A stretch of 13,867 nt of DNA, taken from Gammaproteobacteria bacterium. Its GTDB lineage: Bacteria > Pseudomonadota > Gammaproteobacteria > UBA9214. The DNA is taken from assembly GCA_029881775.1 (NCBI GenBank), contig JAOULY010000020.1, positions 1 to 13,867 on the forward strand, in the 5' to 3' direction. Below the pieces are notes generated by a model. That model worked only from the letters and a program-made list of their open reading frames with translations, searched no databases and was not told the origin of the DNA. Below, in pieces: positions 7,626-13,867 of this stretch. Position 1 is the stretch's first letter. Each line of letters begins with the position of its first letter. A program made the position numbers and the translations under genes.

Positions 7626-8108
7626 ATGAAAACCGTTAAAGTATTATTTGTCTGTATGGGCAATATCTGTCGCTCGCCCACGGCCCAGGGTGTGTTCGAG
7701 AAACTCGTATCCGATGCGGCCCTCGCGGAGCGAATTATTATCGATTCTGCCGGTACGCATGCCTACCATGTCGGCGAACCGCCCGATGCCAGGGCGACCG
7801 AGGCGGCTGGCCGCCGTGGTATTGATCTCAGCACGCAACGGGCCCGGTCGGTCAGTGCCGCCGATTTCGACGAATTTGATTATATCCTTGCCATGGATAA
7901 CAGTAATTACGCGGATCTCTCCGCCCTGTGTTCGCCCGGGAGCGAGGCAAAACTGAAGATGTTTCTTGAGTTTGCAACTGTCTCCGGGCTTGCCGAAGTG
8001 CCGGATCCCTATTACGGCGGTTCAACCGGCTTCGAACGGGTGCTTGACCTGATTGAAGAGGCCGCGGCCGGCCTGCTGGCAGAAATCCGCCAGCAGCACA
8101 GCCTGTAG
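7626..8108 (+). CDS. Low-molecular-weight protein tyrosine phosphatase
   Basis: A 160-residue cytoplasmic phosphatase of the LMW-PTP/Wzb/PtpA family. The active-site loop CMGNICRS (10-17) fits CX5R with nucleophile C10 and R16. The general acid motif DPYYGG starts at D127. Length and motif spacing are normal, so the enzyme is probably active. Known substrates in the family are tyrosine kinases of polysaccharide export; arsenate reductases of the same fold are less likely given the DPYYGG motif. No partner tyrosine kinase is in the window. The gene sits between kdsB and rne, as its counterpart does in Pseudomonas by my recollection. It runs convergently into rne with 17 bp between the stops and no evident terminator. 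Confidence 0.93.
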   Translation: MKTVKVLFVCMGNICRSPTAQGVFEKLVSDAALAERIIIDSAGTHAYHVGEPPDARATEAAGRRGIDLSTQRARSVSAADFDEFDYILAMDNSNYADLSALCSPGSEAKLKMFLEFATVSGLAEVPDPYYGGSTGFERVLDLIEEAAAGLLAEIRQQHSL

Positions 8109-8125
8109 TCTATCAGTCAGCGGTT

Positions 8126-10459
8126 CTAATCGGCTGTTGCATTCTCCTTCACCGGCGGCCGGGTATCCTTGGCTGCGGTTGTTTCGCTACTGCCCTGATC
8201 CCTGTTCGCCGTTGTTACCGGTTTCTCGACGGTAGCCGGTTGCGTTGTTGGCGCCCGGGTATTGTCAGTCGGTGCCGTCGCGGGAGACGGGGATTTCACG
8301 GCCGCTGTTCCCACAGGTACGGCCGCTGACGGCTGTTTGTCGATTGCGGCACTTTCCTGACCGGTAGTACCCGATGGCTTGTTCACCTGCGAATTACCGG
8401 CCTGCTCGGCGTTCTGGCTGGACGAACGACGCCTGCCGCCGCGGCGACCGCGGCGTGAGCGGCGCTTGGGCTGTACCTGCTGTTCGTCATCGGCGGCAGA
8501 GTTACTGGCTGGTGGCGCTGTCTTCGGCTGGCTGGACTGCTTGCTTACGGTCGTGTCCTGCTGGCCTGTTTGCGTGCGCGTGCTGGGCCGACTGCTGCGT
8601 GTTCCGACCTGGCGATCATCTGTACGCCGACCGCTGCTCCGACGACTGCTGCTGGTGCTGCTGGTGCTGCTGGTGCGACGTCCGCTAGTGGTACTGCGAC
8701 GCTGGCCCTGTGGCTTGCTGCGACTGGATGATGGTTGTTTGCGCGACTGACTGCTGCTGCCGGGTCCGAACAGGGCAGTAAACAGCCGTTTCAGCATGCC
8801 GGGTTTCTTCACCACTGCAACGGTCCGGGGCATCTGCTGCGGTGCCGGTGCCGCCGGTTTGACTGACTTGACTGCAGGAACTTCTGCCGCCGCCGTAGAC
8901 TCGGCCCGCGTGATCGGCGTTACAGTCGCTTCCGGTGCTTTCTGTAAATCGTAACTGGCGACTCCCTTGATTTCGGCGCTTTCGTCTGCGCGCACGCGCT
9001 GCACATCGAAGTTCGGTGTCTCAAGCGCAGGAGAAGGAATCAACATGACGGAAATCTTGTGACGGGCTTCCAGTTCGGCCAGCAGGTCACGTTTTTCGTT
9101 CAGCAGGTAGGTGCCGACATCGACCGGCACGTGTGCAATGACCCGCTGGGTGTTTTCCTTCATTACTTCTTCTTCGATGATGCGCAGCACTGATAGTGAC
9201 AGGGATTCAACGCCACGAATCGTGCCCTGGCCGGTACAGCGTGGACAGACTATCTGGCTGGATTCACCCAGTGACGGTCGCAGACGCTGGCGTGACATTT
9301 CCAGCAGTCCAAAGCGGGAAATGCGCCCGATTTGTACACGCGCACGGTCAACCTTGAGCGCATCGCGCAGGCGATTTTCCACCTCGCGCAGGTTGCGGGC
9401 CGGTTGCATGTCGATGAAGTCAATGACGACCAGGCCGCCAAGATCACGAATCCGCAGCTGGCGCGCGACCTCATCAGCCGCTTCGAGGTTGGTATTGAGT
9501 GCAGTCTCTTCGATATCGCTACCCTTGGTGGCGCGAGCCGAGTTGACATCGATGGAGATGAGCGCTTCGGTATGGTCAATGACCACGGCACCGCCCGAGG
9601 GCAGGCGCACCTCGCGCTGGAAGGCCGACTCGATCTGGGATTCAATCTGGAAGCGGCTGAACAATGGAACCTGGTCCGAGTACAGCTTCAGTTTGCCCAG
9701 GTTGTGCGGCATAACCCGCTCCATAAACTCGCGAGCTTCTTCATGCACTTCCTGGCTGTCGATCAGTATCTCGGTGACATCGTTGCGCAGGTAATCGCGC
9801 AGGGCGCGAATGATGACATTGCTTTCCTGGTAGACGAGGAACGGCGCCGGCCGTTCCGCGGCTGCCTGTTCGATGACGGACCAGAGGTGAACCAGGTAGT
9901 CGAGGTCCCACTGCAGCTCTTCGCCGCTGCGCCCGATGCCGGCTGTCCGCACGATCATGCCCATGTCTTCCGGGATGATCATGTTGCTCATGGCTTCGCG
10001 GACCAGGTTGCGGTCATCGCCCTGGATGCGGCGTGACACCCCACCGGCACGCGGGTTATTCGGCATCAGGACCAGGTAGCGCCCGGCCAGGCTGATGAAG
10101 GTGGTGAGTGCGGCACCCTTGTTGCCACGCTCTTCTTTCTCGACCTGAACAACCAGTTCCTGGCCTTCGCGCAGAGCGTCCTTGATGCTGAGGCGACCGC
10201 CGCCGGCCTGGCGGGCTTCCTCGGTAAAGTAGCTGCGGGCGATTTCCTTGAGTGGCAGGAAGCCGTGGCGGTTGCCGCCGTACTCGACGAAGGCCGCTTC
10301 GAGGCTGGGCTCGATGCGGGTTATTTTACCTTTATATACGTTGGATTTTTTCTGGCCGCGTGAAGGAACCTCGATATCAAGGTCGTAAAGTTTCTGGCCA
10401 TCGACCATGGCCACACGCAACTCTTCTGGCTGCGTGGTATTGATCAGCATTCGTTTCAT
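8126..10459 (-). CDS. rne: Ribonuclease E
   Basis: RNase E is the main endonuclease of mRNA decay and rRNA/tRNA processing. The 777-residue protein starts MKRMLINTTQPEELRVAMVDG, nearly as in E. coli. An S1 domain lies at about 37-120, and a 5'-sensor/RNase H-like region follows. The metal-binding aspartates are D304 (IDVNSAR) and D347 (VIDFID). The Zn-link is CPRC (405-408). After about residue 490 conservation ends. A short amphipathic piece, MLKRLFTALFG (555-565), resembles the membrane-targeting helix. The rest is Ser/Thr/Arg/Gln/Pro-rich, with an Arg-rich block RRSRRGRRGGRRR (666-678) that could bind RNA. The protein is shorter than E. coli RNase E (about 1060). GAGAG lies about 10 bp before the ATG. 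RNase G is excluded by the long tail. Confidence 0.97.
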   Translation of the reverse strand: MKRMLINTTQPEELRVAMVDGQKLYDLDIEVPSRGQKKSNVYKGKITRIEPSLEAAFVEYGGNRHGFLPLKEIARSYFTEEARQAGGGRLSIKDALREGQELVVQVEKEERGNKGAALTTFISLAGRYLVLMPNNPRAGGVSRRIQGDDRNLVREAMSNMIIPEDMGMIVRTAGIGRSGEELQWDLDYLVHLWSVIEQAAAERPAPFLVYQESNVIIRALRDYLRNDVTEILIDSQEVHEEAREFMERVMPHNLGKLKLYSDQVPLFSRFQIESQIESAFQREVRLPSGGAVVIDHTEALISIDVNSARATKGSDIEETALNTNLEAADEVARQLRIRDLGGLVVIDFIDMQPARNLREVENRLRDALKVDRARVQIGRISRFGLLEMSRQRLRPSLGESSQIVCPRCTGQGTIRGVESLSLSVLRIIEEEVMKENTQRVIAHVPVDVGTYLLNEKRDLLAELEARHKISVMLIPSPALETPNFDVQRVRADESAEIKGVASYDLQKAPEATVTPITRAESTAAAEVPAVKSVKPAAPAPQQMPRTVAVVKKPGMLKRLFTALFGPGSSSQSRKQPSSSRSKPQGQRRSTTSGRRTSSTSSTSSSRRSSGRRTDDRQVGTRSSRPSTRTQTGQQDTTVSKQSSQPKTAPPASNSAADDEQQVQPKRRSRRGRRGGRRRSSSQNAEQAGNSQVNKPSGTTGQESAAIDKQPSAAVPVGTAAVKSPSPATAPTDNTRAPTTQPATVEKPVTTANRDQGSSETTAAKDTRPPVKENATAD
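8647..8673. repeat. 9-bp tandem repeat, three copies, inside rne
   Basis: TGCTGCTGG is repeated three times without error (8647-8655, 8656-8664, 8665-8673). On the coding strand it specifies Thr-Ser-Ser three times (residues 596-604) in the disordered RNase E tail. Unit length is a multiple of three, so copy-number change would keep the frame. Confidence 0.9.
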
Positions 10460-10845
10460 GTAATTTATCTCTCATCGTCTCAACCCGGGCACGCAGATAG
10501 CCGGAATACCGATCCCGACGGGAGAAAACTCTTTCCGTCAGTACGGTCAGCCAGACTAACACTGTGATATAAACGGCGGCGTGTTCCATGGGAGCGCTTG
10601 TTGTTTATTTGATAGTATGTTTACAGCATTCAGCTGAACGAATGGAGAATGTTGGTTAATCAAACAGCCAACAGCCCCGGTAAAAATGGTTTGTCGGAGC
10701 CGGCTGATCACGGGTGTTACCGAATCGTCACGGAATCCGAGGCCGCACTATAGCAACCTTGACCAATACCCGCAAACATGCGTGGGTATATGGCACGTTA
10801 CCGGCGGGGTTATTGCCGGATCCATCATCGAGCGAAAATTTCCTT
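10460..10845. other. Divergent leader region between rne and rluC
   Basis: This 386-bp stretch holds no gene that I can support. In E. coli the same position carries the long rne 5' leader, through which RNase E controls its own mRNA, so a long leader is plausible here. An A/T-rich patch (10598-10625) and the perfect palindrome TTCAGCTGAA (10629-10638) lie near its middle, where divergent promoters would be expected. I could not find a convincing -35/-10 pair on either strand. A hairpin lies at 10766-10789. Confidence 0.6.
10766..10789 (+). other. Hairpin in the rluC leader
   Basis: ATACCCGCA (10766-10774) pairs with TGC (10779-10781) and GGGTAT (10784-10789) across the loop AACA, leaving a 2-nt GT bulge. 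The 9-bp stem ends 56 bp before the rluC ATG. No T-run follows, so it is not a standard terminator. It could be an RNA structure of the leader or chance. Confidence 0.35.
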
Positions 10846-11799
10846 ATGAACGAAACCGTTGCGAAGAATCACCCGAAGGTGCGCCAGGTCAGCGTGTCGG
10901 CCGATGAGGCCGGTCAGCGCATTGACAACTTTCTGGCGCGATACCTGAAAGGGGTGCCGCGCAGTCATATATACCGCATTCTGCGTCGTGGCGAGGTGCG
11001 CGTGAACAGTGGGCGTATCAAGGCGCAGTACAAGGTATGTGCCGGCGATACGGTGCGTATCCCGCCGGTGCGTATAGCCGACAGGGAGGGCCCGGGGGCG
11101 ATACCGGTGACCGGAGAGGGCCTGGGTGGACGTATCCTGTTCGAGAATTCGCGCTGCCTGGTACTCGACAAGCCCGCCGGTATGGCGGTGCATGGCGGCA
11201 GCGGTGTGAGTTACGGCGTCATCGAGGCGCTACGCGCCGAGCGGCCGGATGCGCCCTATCTTGAGTTGGCCCATCGACTGGACCGGGATACCTCCGGTTG
11301 CCTGGTCATCGCCAAACGCCGCAGTTTTCTGCGTGCCTTTCATGAACAATTGCGTGACGGGTCTGTCGAGAAATATTACCTGGCACTGGTGGCTGGACAA
11401 TGGGAGCATGGCGCGCGCAAGGTATCGGCGGCGCTGCGCAAGAATACCCTCGCCGGTGGTGAGCGCATGGTGCGCGTGGATGATGCCGGCAAGACGGCAC
11501 TGACCGTATTCAGACCGATTGACCGGTTTCGTTCAGCCACACTGGTAGAGGCGCAATTGCATACCGGGCGGACCCACCAGATACGCGTACACGGGACACA
11601 CATCGGCCACCCGCTGGCTGGCGATGACAAGTACGGCGACCGGGAATTCAATAGTGCGATGCGGGAGCTGGGTTTGCGTCGCATGTTTCTGCATGCCCAC
11701 CGCGTGGCATTTGCCGATCAGGATGGCAATCCAGTCGATGTCAGTGCGCCACTTGATGATCAGCTGAAGGCTGTTCTGGACCGGCTGGAGACTTCATAA
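10846..11799 (+). CDS. rluC: 23S rRNA pseudouridine synthase RluC
   Basis: RluC converts uridines (955, 2504 and 2580 in E. coli numbering) of 23S rRNA to pseudouridine. I start it at ATG 10846, giving 317 residues (E. coli about 319). An upstream in-frame start at 10714 would add 44 residues unlike the family. The S4 RNA-binding domain spans roughly 24-80. The catalytic motif HRLDRDTSG is at 143-151 with the nucleophilic D146. TGRTHQIRVH near residues 241-250 is the second family signature. Divergence from rne and position next to HAD-sppA-maf match the conserved RluC locus, which favours RluC over RluA or RluD. The ribosome-binding site is weak. Confidence 0.94.
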   Translation: MNETVAKNHPKVRQVSVSADEAGQRIDNFLARYLKGVPRSHIYRILRRGEVRVNSGRIKAQYKVCAGDTVRIPPVRIADREGPGAIPVTGEGLGGRILFENSRCLVLDKPAGMAVHGGSGVSYGVIEALRAERPDAPYLELAHRLDRDTSGCLVIAKRRSFLRAFHEQLRDGSVEKYYLALVAGQWEHGARKVSAALRKNTLAGGERMVRVDDAGKTALTVFRPIDRFRSATLVEAQLHTGRTHQIRVHGTHIGHPLAGDDKYGDREFNSAMRELGLRRMFLHAHRVAFADQDGNPVDVSAPLDDQLKAVLDRLETS

Positions 11800-11829
11800 T
11801 CCCACCGGGAAACCGCCACAGGCTGCAGC

Positions 11830-12498
11830 ATGACAGAATCGATTAAATGCATCGTGTTTGACTGGGACGGGACGCTGATGGACTCGGAGTCGCAGATCGT
11901 CCATTGCCTGCATATGTCCATCGCGGATCTCGGTCTTGAGCCGATGCCTGATGATAAGGTCAAGAATATTATCGGCCTGGGCTTGCGTGAGGCGATCGAT
12001 GCGCTGGTCCCCGGGCGGGACGAAAAATTCCACCGCGCCTTTGTTGATGCCTATCGTAAACACTGGTTTGCCCATGACGGTTCCGAACTGTTCGAGGGCG
12101 CGCGTATGGTGCTCGACCGGCTCAAGGCGCACAATATCCTGCTCGGTGTTGCCACCGGCAAGGCACGCAAGGGACTGGTCAGGGTGCTCGACGAGACCGG
12201 ACTGGCCGGCTATTTCGATGCCACTCGCTGTTCGGACGAGGCATTTTCCAAGCCACATCCGCAAATGTTGCAGGATGTCATGGCGGAGTTATCCGTGTCG
12301 CCCGTTGAGACGGTCATGGTGGGTGACACCGAATATGACATGGAGATGGCGACCAATGCGGGAGCAGGTAAAATTGCCGTGCGTTCAGGGGTGCATTCGG
12401 AAGATCGCCTGAACCGGCACAACCCGCTGGTGTGCCTTGATACCGTGACGGACATGCCGGGATGGATGCGTGACAAGGGCTATATTCCGGGTCAATGA
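11830..12498 (+). CDS. HAD-superfamily hydrolase, phosphoglycolate phosphatase-like
   Basis: A 222-residue soluble phosphatase of HAD subfamily IA. All four motifs are present: I, FDWDGTLMDS with D11 and D13; II, VATG with T109; III, K141 in SKPHP; IV, VGDTEYD with D166 and D170. An alpha-helical cap (about 15-85) follows motif I, as in Gph and pyrophosphatase PpaX. The substrate is not predictable; Gph, PpaX and 5'-nucleotidase activities all occur in relatives. The gene follows rluC by 30 bp and precedes the S49 peptidase by 21 bp, an arrangement I recall from Pseudomonas, so co-transcription with rluC is likely. Confidence 0.93.
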   Translation: MTESIKCIVFDWDGTLMDSESQIVHCLHMSIADLGLEPMPDDKVKNIIGLGLREAIDALVPGRDEKFHRAFVDAYRKHWFAHDGSELFEGARMVLDRLKAHNILLGVATGKARKGLVRVLDETGLAGYFDATRCSDEAFSKPHPQMLQDVMAELSVSPVETVMVGDTEYDMEMATNAGAGKIAVRSGVHSEDRLNRHNPLVCLDTVTDMPGWMRDKGYIPGQ

Positions 12499-12519
12499 TT
12501 CAGACAGGAAGGAAACTAT

Positions 12520-13476
12520 ATGGAAGGTAAAGACGGTCGGGACGAAGGGTGGTCACGCGACGTTATCGAGCGACTGGCATTTTCTGCCGTAACCGAGCAG
12601 CGGCGTGCGCGCCGCTGGAGTATCTTCTTCAAGGTGCTGCTGGCATTTTACCTGCTGGCACTGCTGCTGCTCTATATGCCGCGTGACTGGGGTGAGGTTA
12701 CCGCGGCGGGCAAGAAGCATACGGCGCTGGTTGAACTGTCGGGTGCCATCTCGGATTCAAGCGAGGCGAGTGCGGACACCGTGATCGGTGGCTTGCGTGA
12801 TGCATTCAAGGACAAGAAAACAGCCGGTGTAATCCTGCGCGCCAATTCACCCGGTGGCAGCCCGGTGCAGTCTTCATATATATACCAGGAAATACGCCGG
12901 CTGCGTGAGTTGCACCCGGACACGAAACTGTACGCCGTGATCACTGACATGTGCGCATCCGGCTGTTACTACGTGGTCTCGGCAGCAGACGAGATCTACG
13001 TGAACAAGTCCAGCATCGTCGGCTCTATCGGGGTACGCATGGACAGTTTCGGTTTTGTGGATACGCTGGACAAGCTTGGTATCGAGCGACGCTTGTACAC
13101 GGCCGGTGAAAACAAGGGTTTCCTCGATCCGTTTCTACCGAGCAAGGAAGCGGATATCGACCATGTAGAGAAGCTGCTGGGCGATATCCACGAGCAGTTC
13201 AAGAGTGCTGTGCGCGACGGACGCGGCGACAGGTTGCAGGACCTTCCCGAGCTGTTTACCGGCCTGGTCTGGACCGGTGAAGAGGGTATCGGCATGGGCC
13301 TGGTCGACAAGATCGGCAGTGCCGGCTACGTGGCACGCGAGGTGATCGGCGAGGAGGAAATTGTCGACTTTACCCAGGAGCCCGACTTGCTGGAGCGCCT
13401 GAGTGACCGTATTGGTGTGGCCATGGCCAGGGCGATGGGGCAGTTAATGGTGCAGGGGAGTGGCAGTATTCACTGA
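12520..13476 (+). CDS. S49-family signal peptide peptidase (SppA/SohB type)
   Basis: A 318-residue membrane-anchored serine protease. One membrane span (about 35-53) follows a charged N-terminus, so the catalytic domain should be periplasmic. The Ser-Lys dyad is read as S147 (MCASGCYY) and K199 (GENKGFLDP), 52 residues apart as in short bacterial SppA. The oxyanion region is NSPGGSP (109-115). The family degrades cleaved signal peptides and other membrane peptides. Its size fits the single-domain form and not the twice-as-long E. coli SppA. GGAAGG ends about 10 bp before the ATG, giving a strong start. It is the last gene of the rluC-HAD-sppA run; no terminator is obvious after it, but the palindromic element follows. 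Confidence 0.93.
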   Translation: MEGKDGRDEGWSRDVIERLAFSAVTEQRRARRWSIFFKVLLAFYLLALLLLYMPRDWGEVTAAGKKHTALVELSGAISDSSEASADTVIGGLRDAFKDKKTAGVILRANSPGGSPVQSSYIYQEIRRLRELHPDTKLYAVITDMCASGCYYVVSAADEIYVNKSSIVGSIGVRMDSFGFVDTLDKLGIERRLYTAGENKGFLDPFLPSKEADIDHVEKLLGDIHEQFKSAVRDGRGDRLQDLPELFTGLVWTGEEGIGMGLVDKIGSAGYVAREVIGEEEIVDFTQEPDLLERLSDRIGVAMARAMGQLMVQGSGSIH

Positions 13477-13550
13477 AAACTGTGCGACGGCACGTTAACG
13501 GTTCGAATTAATTTATTTTCCAGGGAACCTCTGATTAGTTATCAAAACGC

Positions 13551-13776
13551 TGTCATTGCGAGCGTAGCGCGGCAATCCTGGACTATGGAATCAATCAGCT
13601 GGAGATTGCCGCGTCACTGCGTTCCTCGGTAACTGCTCCATGCGTTACTCTCGGCTCTGGCTCCTGCTTCGCTCTACCTCGTCCATCCATGGACTCGTAC
13701 CTCCTACATGGCCCAGGCCAGCCTCTCGACAGGTTCCCTGTCTCACCTCCTCCATGTAGTCGTCGCAATGACGACA
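13551..13776. repeat. Palindrome-rich intergenic repeat element (MITE-like)
   Basis: GTCATTGCGA (13552-13561) faces TCGCAATGAC (13763-13772) as a perfect 10-bp inverted repeat. Just inside, CGCGGCAATC (13568-13577) faces GATTGCCGCG (13604-13613). From memory, GTCATTGCGAGC...GCAATGAC is a widespread bacterial intergenic palindrome; here its right arm seems split by about 130 bp (13629-13762) of further small palindromes. Those are GTCCAT/ATGGAC (13681-13694), TGGCC/GGCCA (13709-13720), GACAGG/CCTGTC (13728-13742), and CTACATGG (13704-13711) facing CCATGTAG (13752-13759). I see no transposase and treat it as non-coding. It lies between two convergent genes, where its hairpins could also end transcription from both sides. 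The rest of the 13477-13796 gap shows nothing else. Confidence 0.75.
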
Positions 13777-13796
13777 CACTGGTGCCCATGGCGTAA

Positions 13797-13867
13797 TCAG
13801 GGCAGCACGATGCCGGCTTTGGCCAGCATGGTTGTCAGCCGGATGAGCGGCAAACCGATCAATGCGG
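13797..13867 (-). CDS. Maf/YceF nucleotide pyrophosphatase, C-terminal end only
   Basis: The last 22 codons of a gene that enters from beyond the window on the - strand; the stop is TGA (13799-13797). The readable end, ALIGLPLIRLTTMLAKAGIVLP, has the GLPL motif and hydrophobic helix typical of the C-terminus of Maf proteins. Maf/YceF proteins hydrolyse modified or non-canonical nucleoside triphosphates such as m7GTP. In E. coli yceF is also transcribed toward rluC, on the opposite strand, so both orientation and place agree. The evidence is short but consistent; the catalytic part is outside. Confidence 0.75.
   Translation of the reverse strand, partial: ALIGLPLIRLTTMLAKAGIVLP

Noticed and set aside
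9111..9794. 227-residue open frame on the + strand inside rne
   Set aside because: It is antisense to the strongly conserved RNase E catalytic domain and is a composition artefact.
10714..10845. N-terminal extension of RluC by 44 residues
   Set aside because: The added residues do not look like the family and include leader hairpin sequence; ATG 10846 gives the usual RluC length.
13595..13789. 64-residue open frame on the - strand across the palindromic element
   Set aside because: It crosses the hairpin arms, has Arg/Gly-rich composition explained by the repeats, and resembles no family I know; treated as non-coding.

Overview
The window reads as a conserved chromosomal block of a gammaproteobacterium with a moderately high G+C content (high fifties by eye). 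The gene content (Lol lipoprotein export, LpxK and KdsB for lipid A/Kdo, ExbB/ExbD, RNase E) requires a Gram-negative outer membrane. The gene order lolC/E-lolD-comEC-exbB-exbD-lpxK-ycaR-kdsB-(ptp)-rne/rluC-HAD-sppA-maf matches, from memory, the Pseudomonas/E. coli arrangement. I cannot assign a genus; an environmental, non-model gammaproteobacterium is my inference.

Left part (1-7045, all + strand): the 3' part of a LolC/LolE-type permease overlaps lolD. A full-length ComEC/Rec2 DNA-uptake channel follows. Then come an ExbB/ExbD proton-channel pair that overlap by 4 bp, the lipid A 4'-kinase LpxK, a small YcaR/Trm112-like protein of 59 residues, and the CMP-Kdo synthetase KdsB. These genes are packed like one or two operons; a candidate promoter lies in front of exbB. 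The common theme is envelope biogenesis: lipoprotein sorting, energised transport, and the two LPS enzymes that act on lipid A and Kdo.

Middle (7031-10459): a short PilZ-domain gene on the - strand overlaps the 3' end of kdsB tail to tail. It is divergent from a low-molecular-weight protein tyrosine phosphatase gene, and a 20-bp near-palindrome between them places a TATAAT hexamer on each strand. The phosphatase gene runs convergently, with a 17-bp gap, into rne. Its product, RNase E, has a very well conserved catalytic half and a highly divergent low-complexity tail. murB, which lies between ptp and rne in Pseudomonas as I recall it, is absent.

Right part (10460-13867): a 386-bp divergent leader region separates rne from rluC, which is followed on the + strand by a HAD phosphatase and an SppA/SohB-type S49 peptidase. 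The last 71 bases hold the C-terminus of a Maf/YceF protein on the - strand, so the E. coli order rne-rluC-yceF is preserved. Between sppA and maf lies the one clearly non-housekeeping stretch: a palindrome-rich, non-coding repeat-like element (about 13551-13776). Its ends carry the inverted repeat GTCATTGCGA/TCGCAATGAC, and its interior holds several small nested hairpins.

I found no RNA genes, CRISPR arrays, insertion sequences with a transposase, phage genes or defence systems, and nothing I would call a new multi-gene system. The most unusual items are the palindromic element, the divergent TATAAT palindrome, the PilZ insertion and the repeat-bearing RNase E tail.
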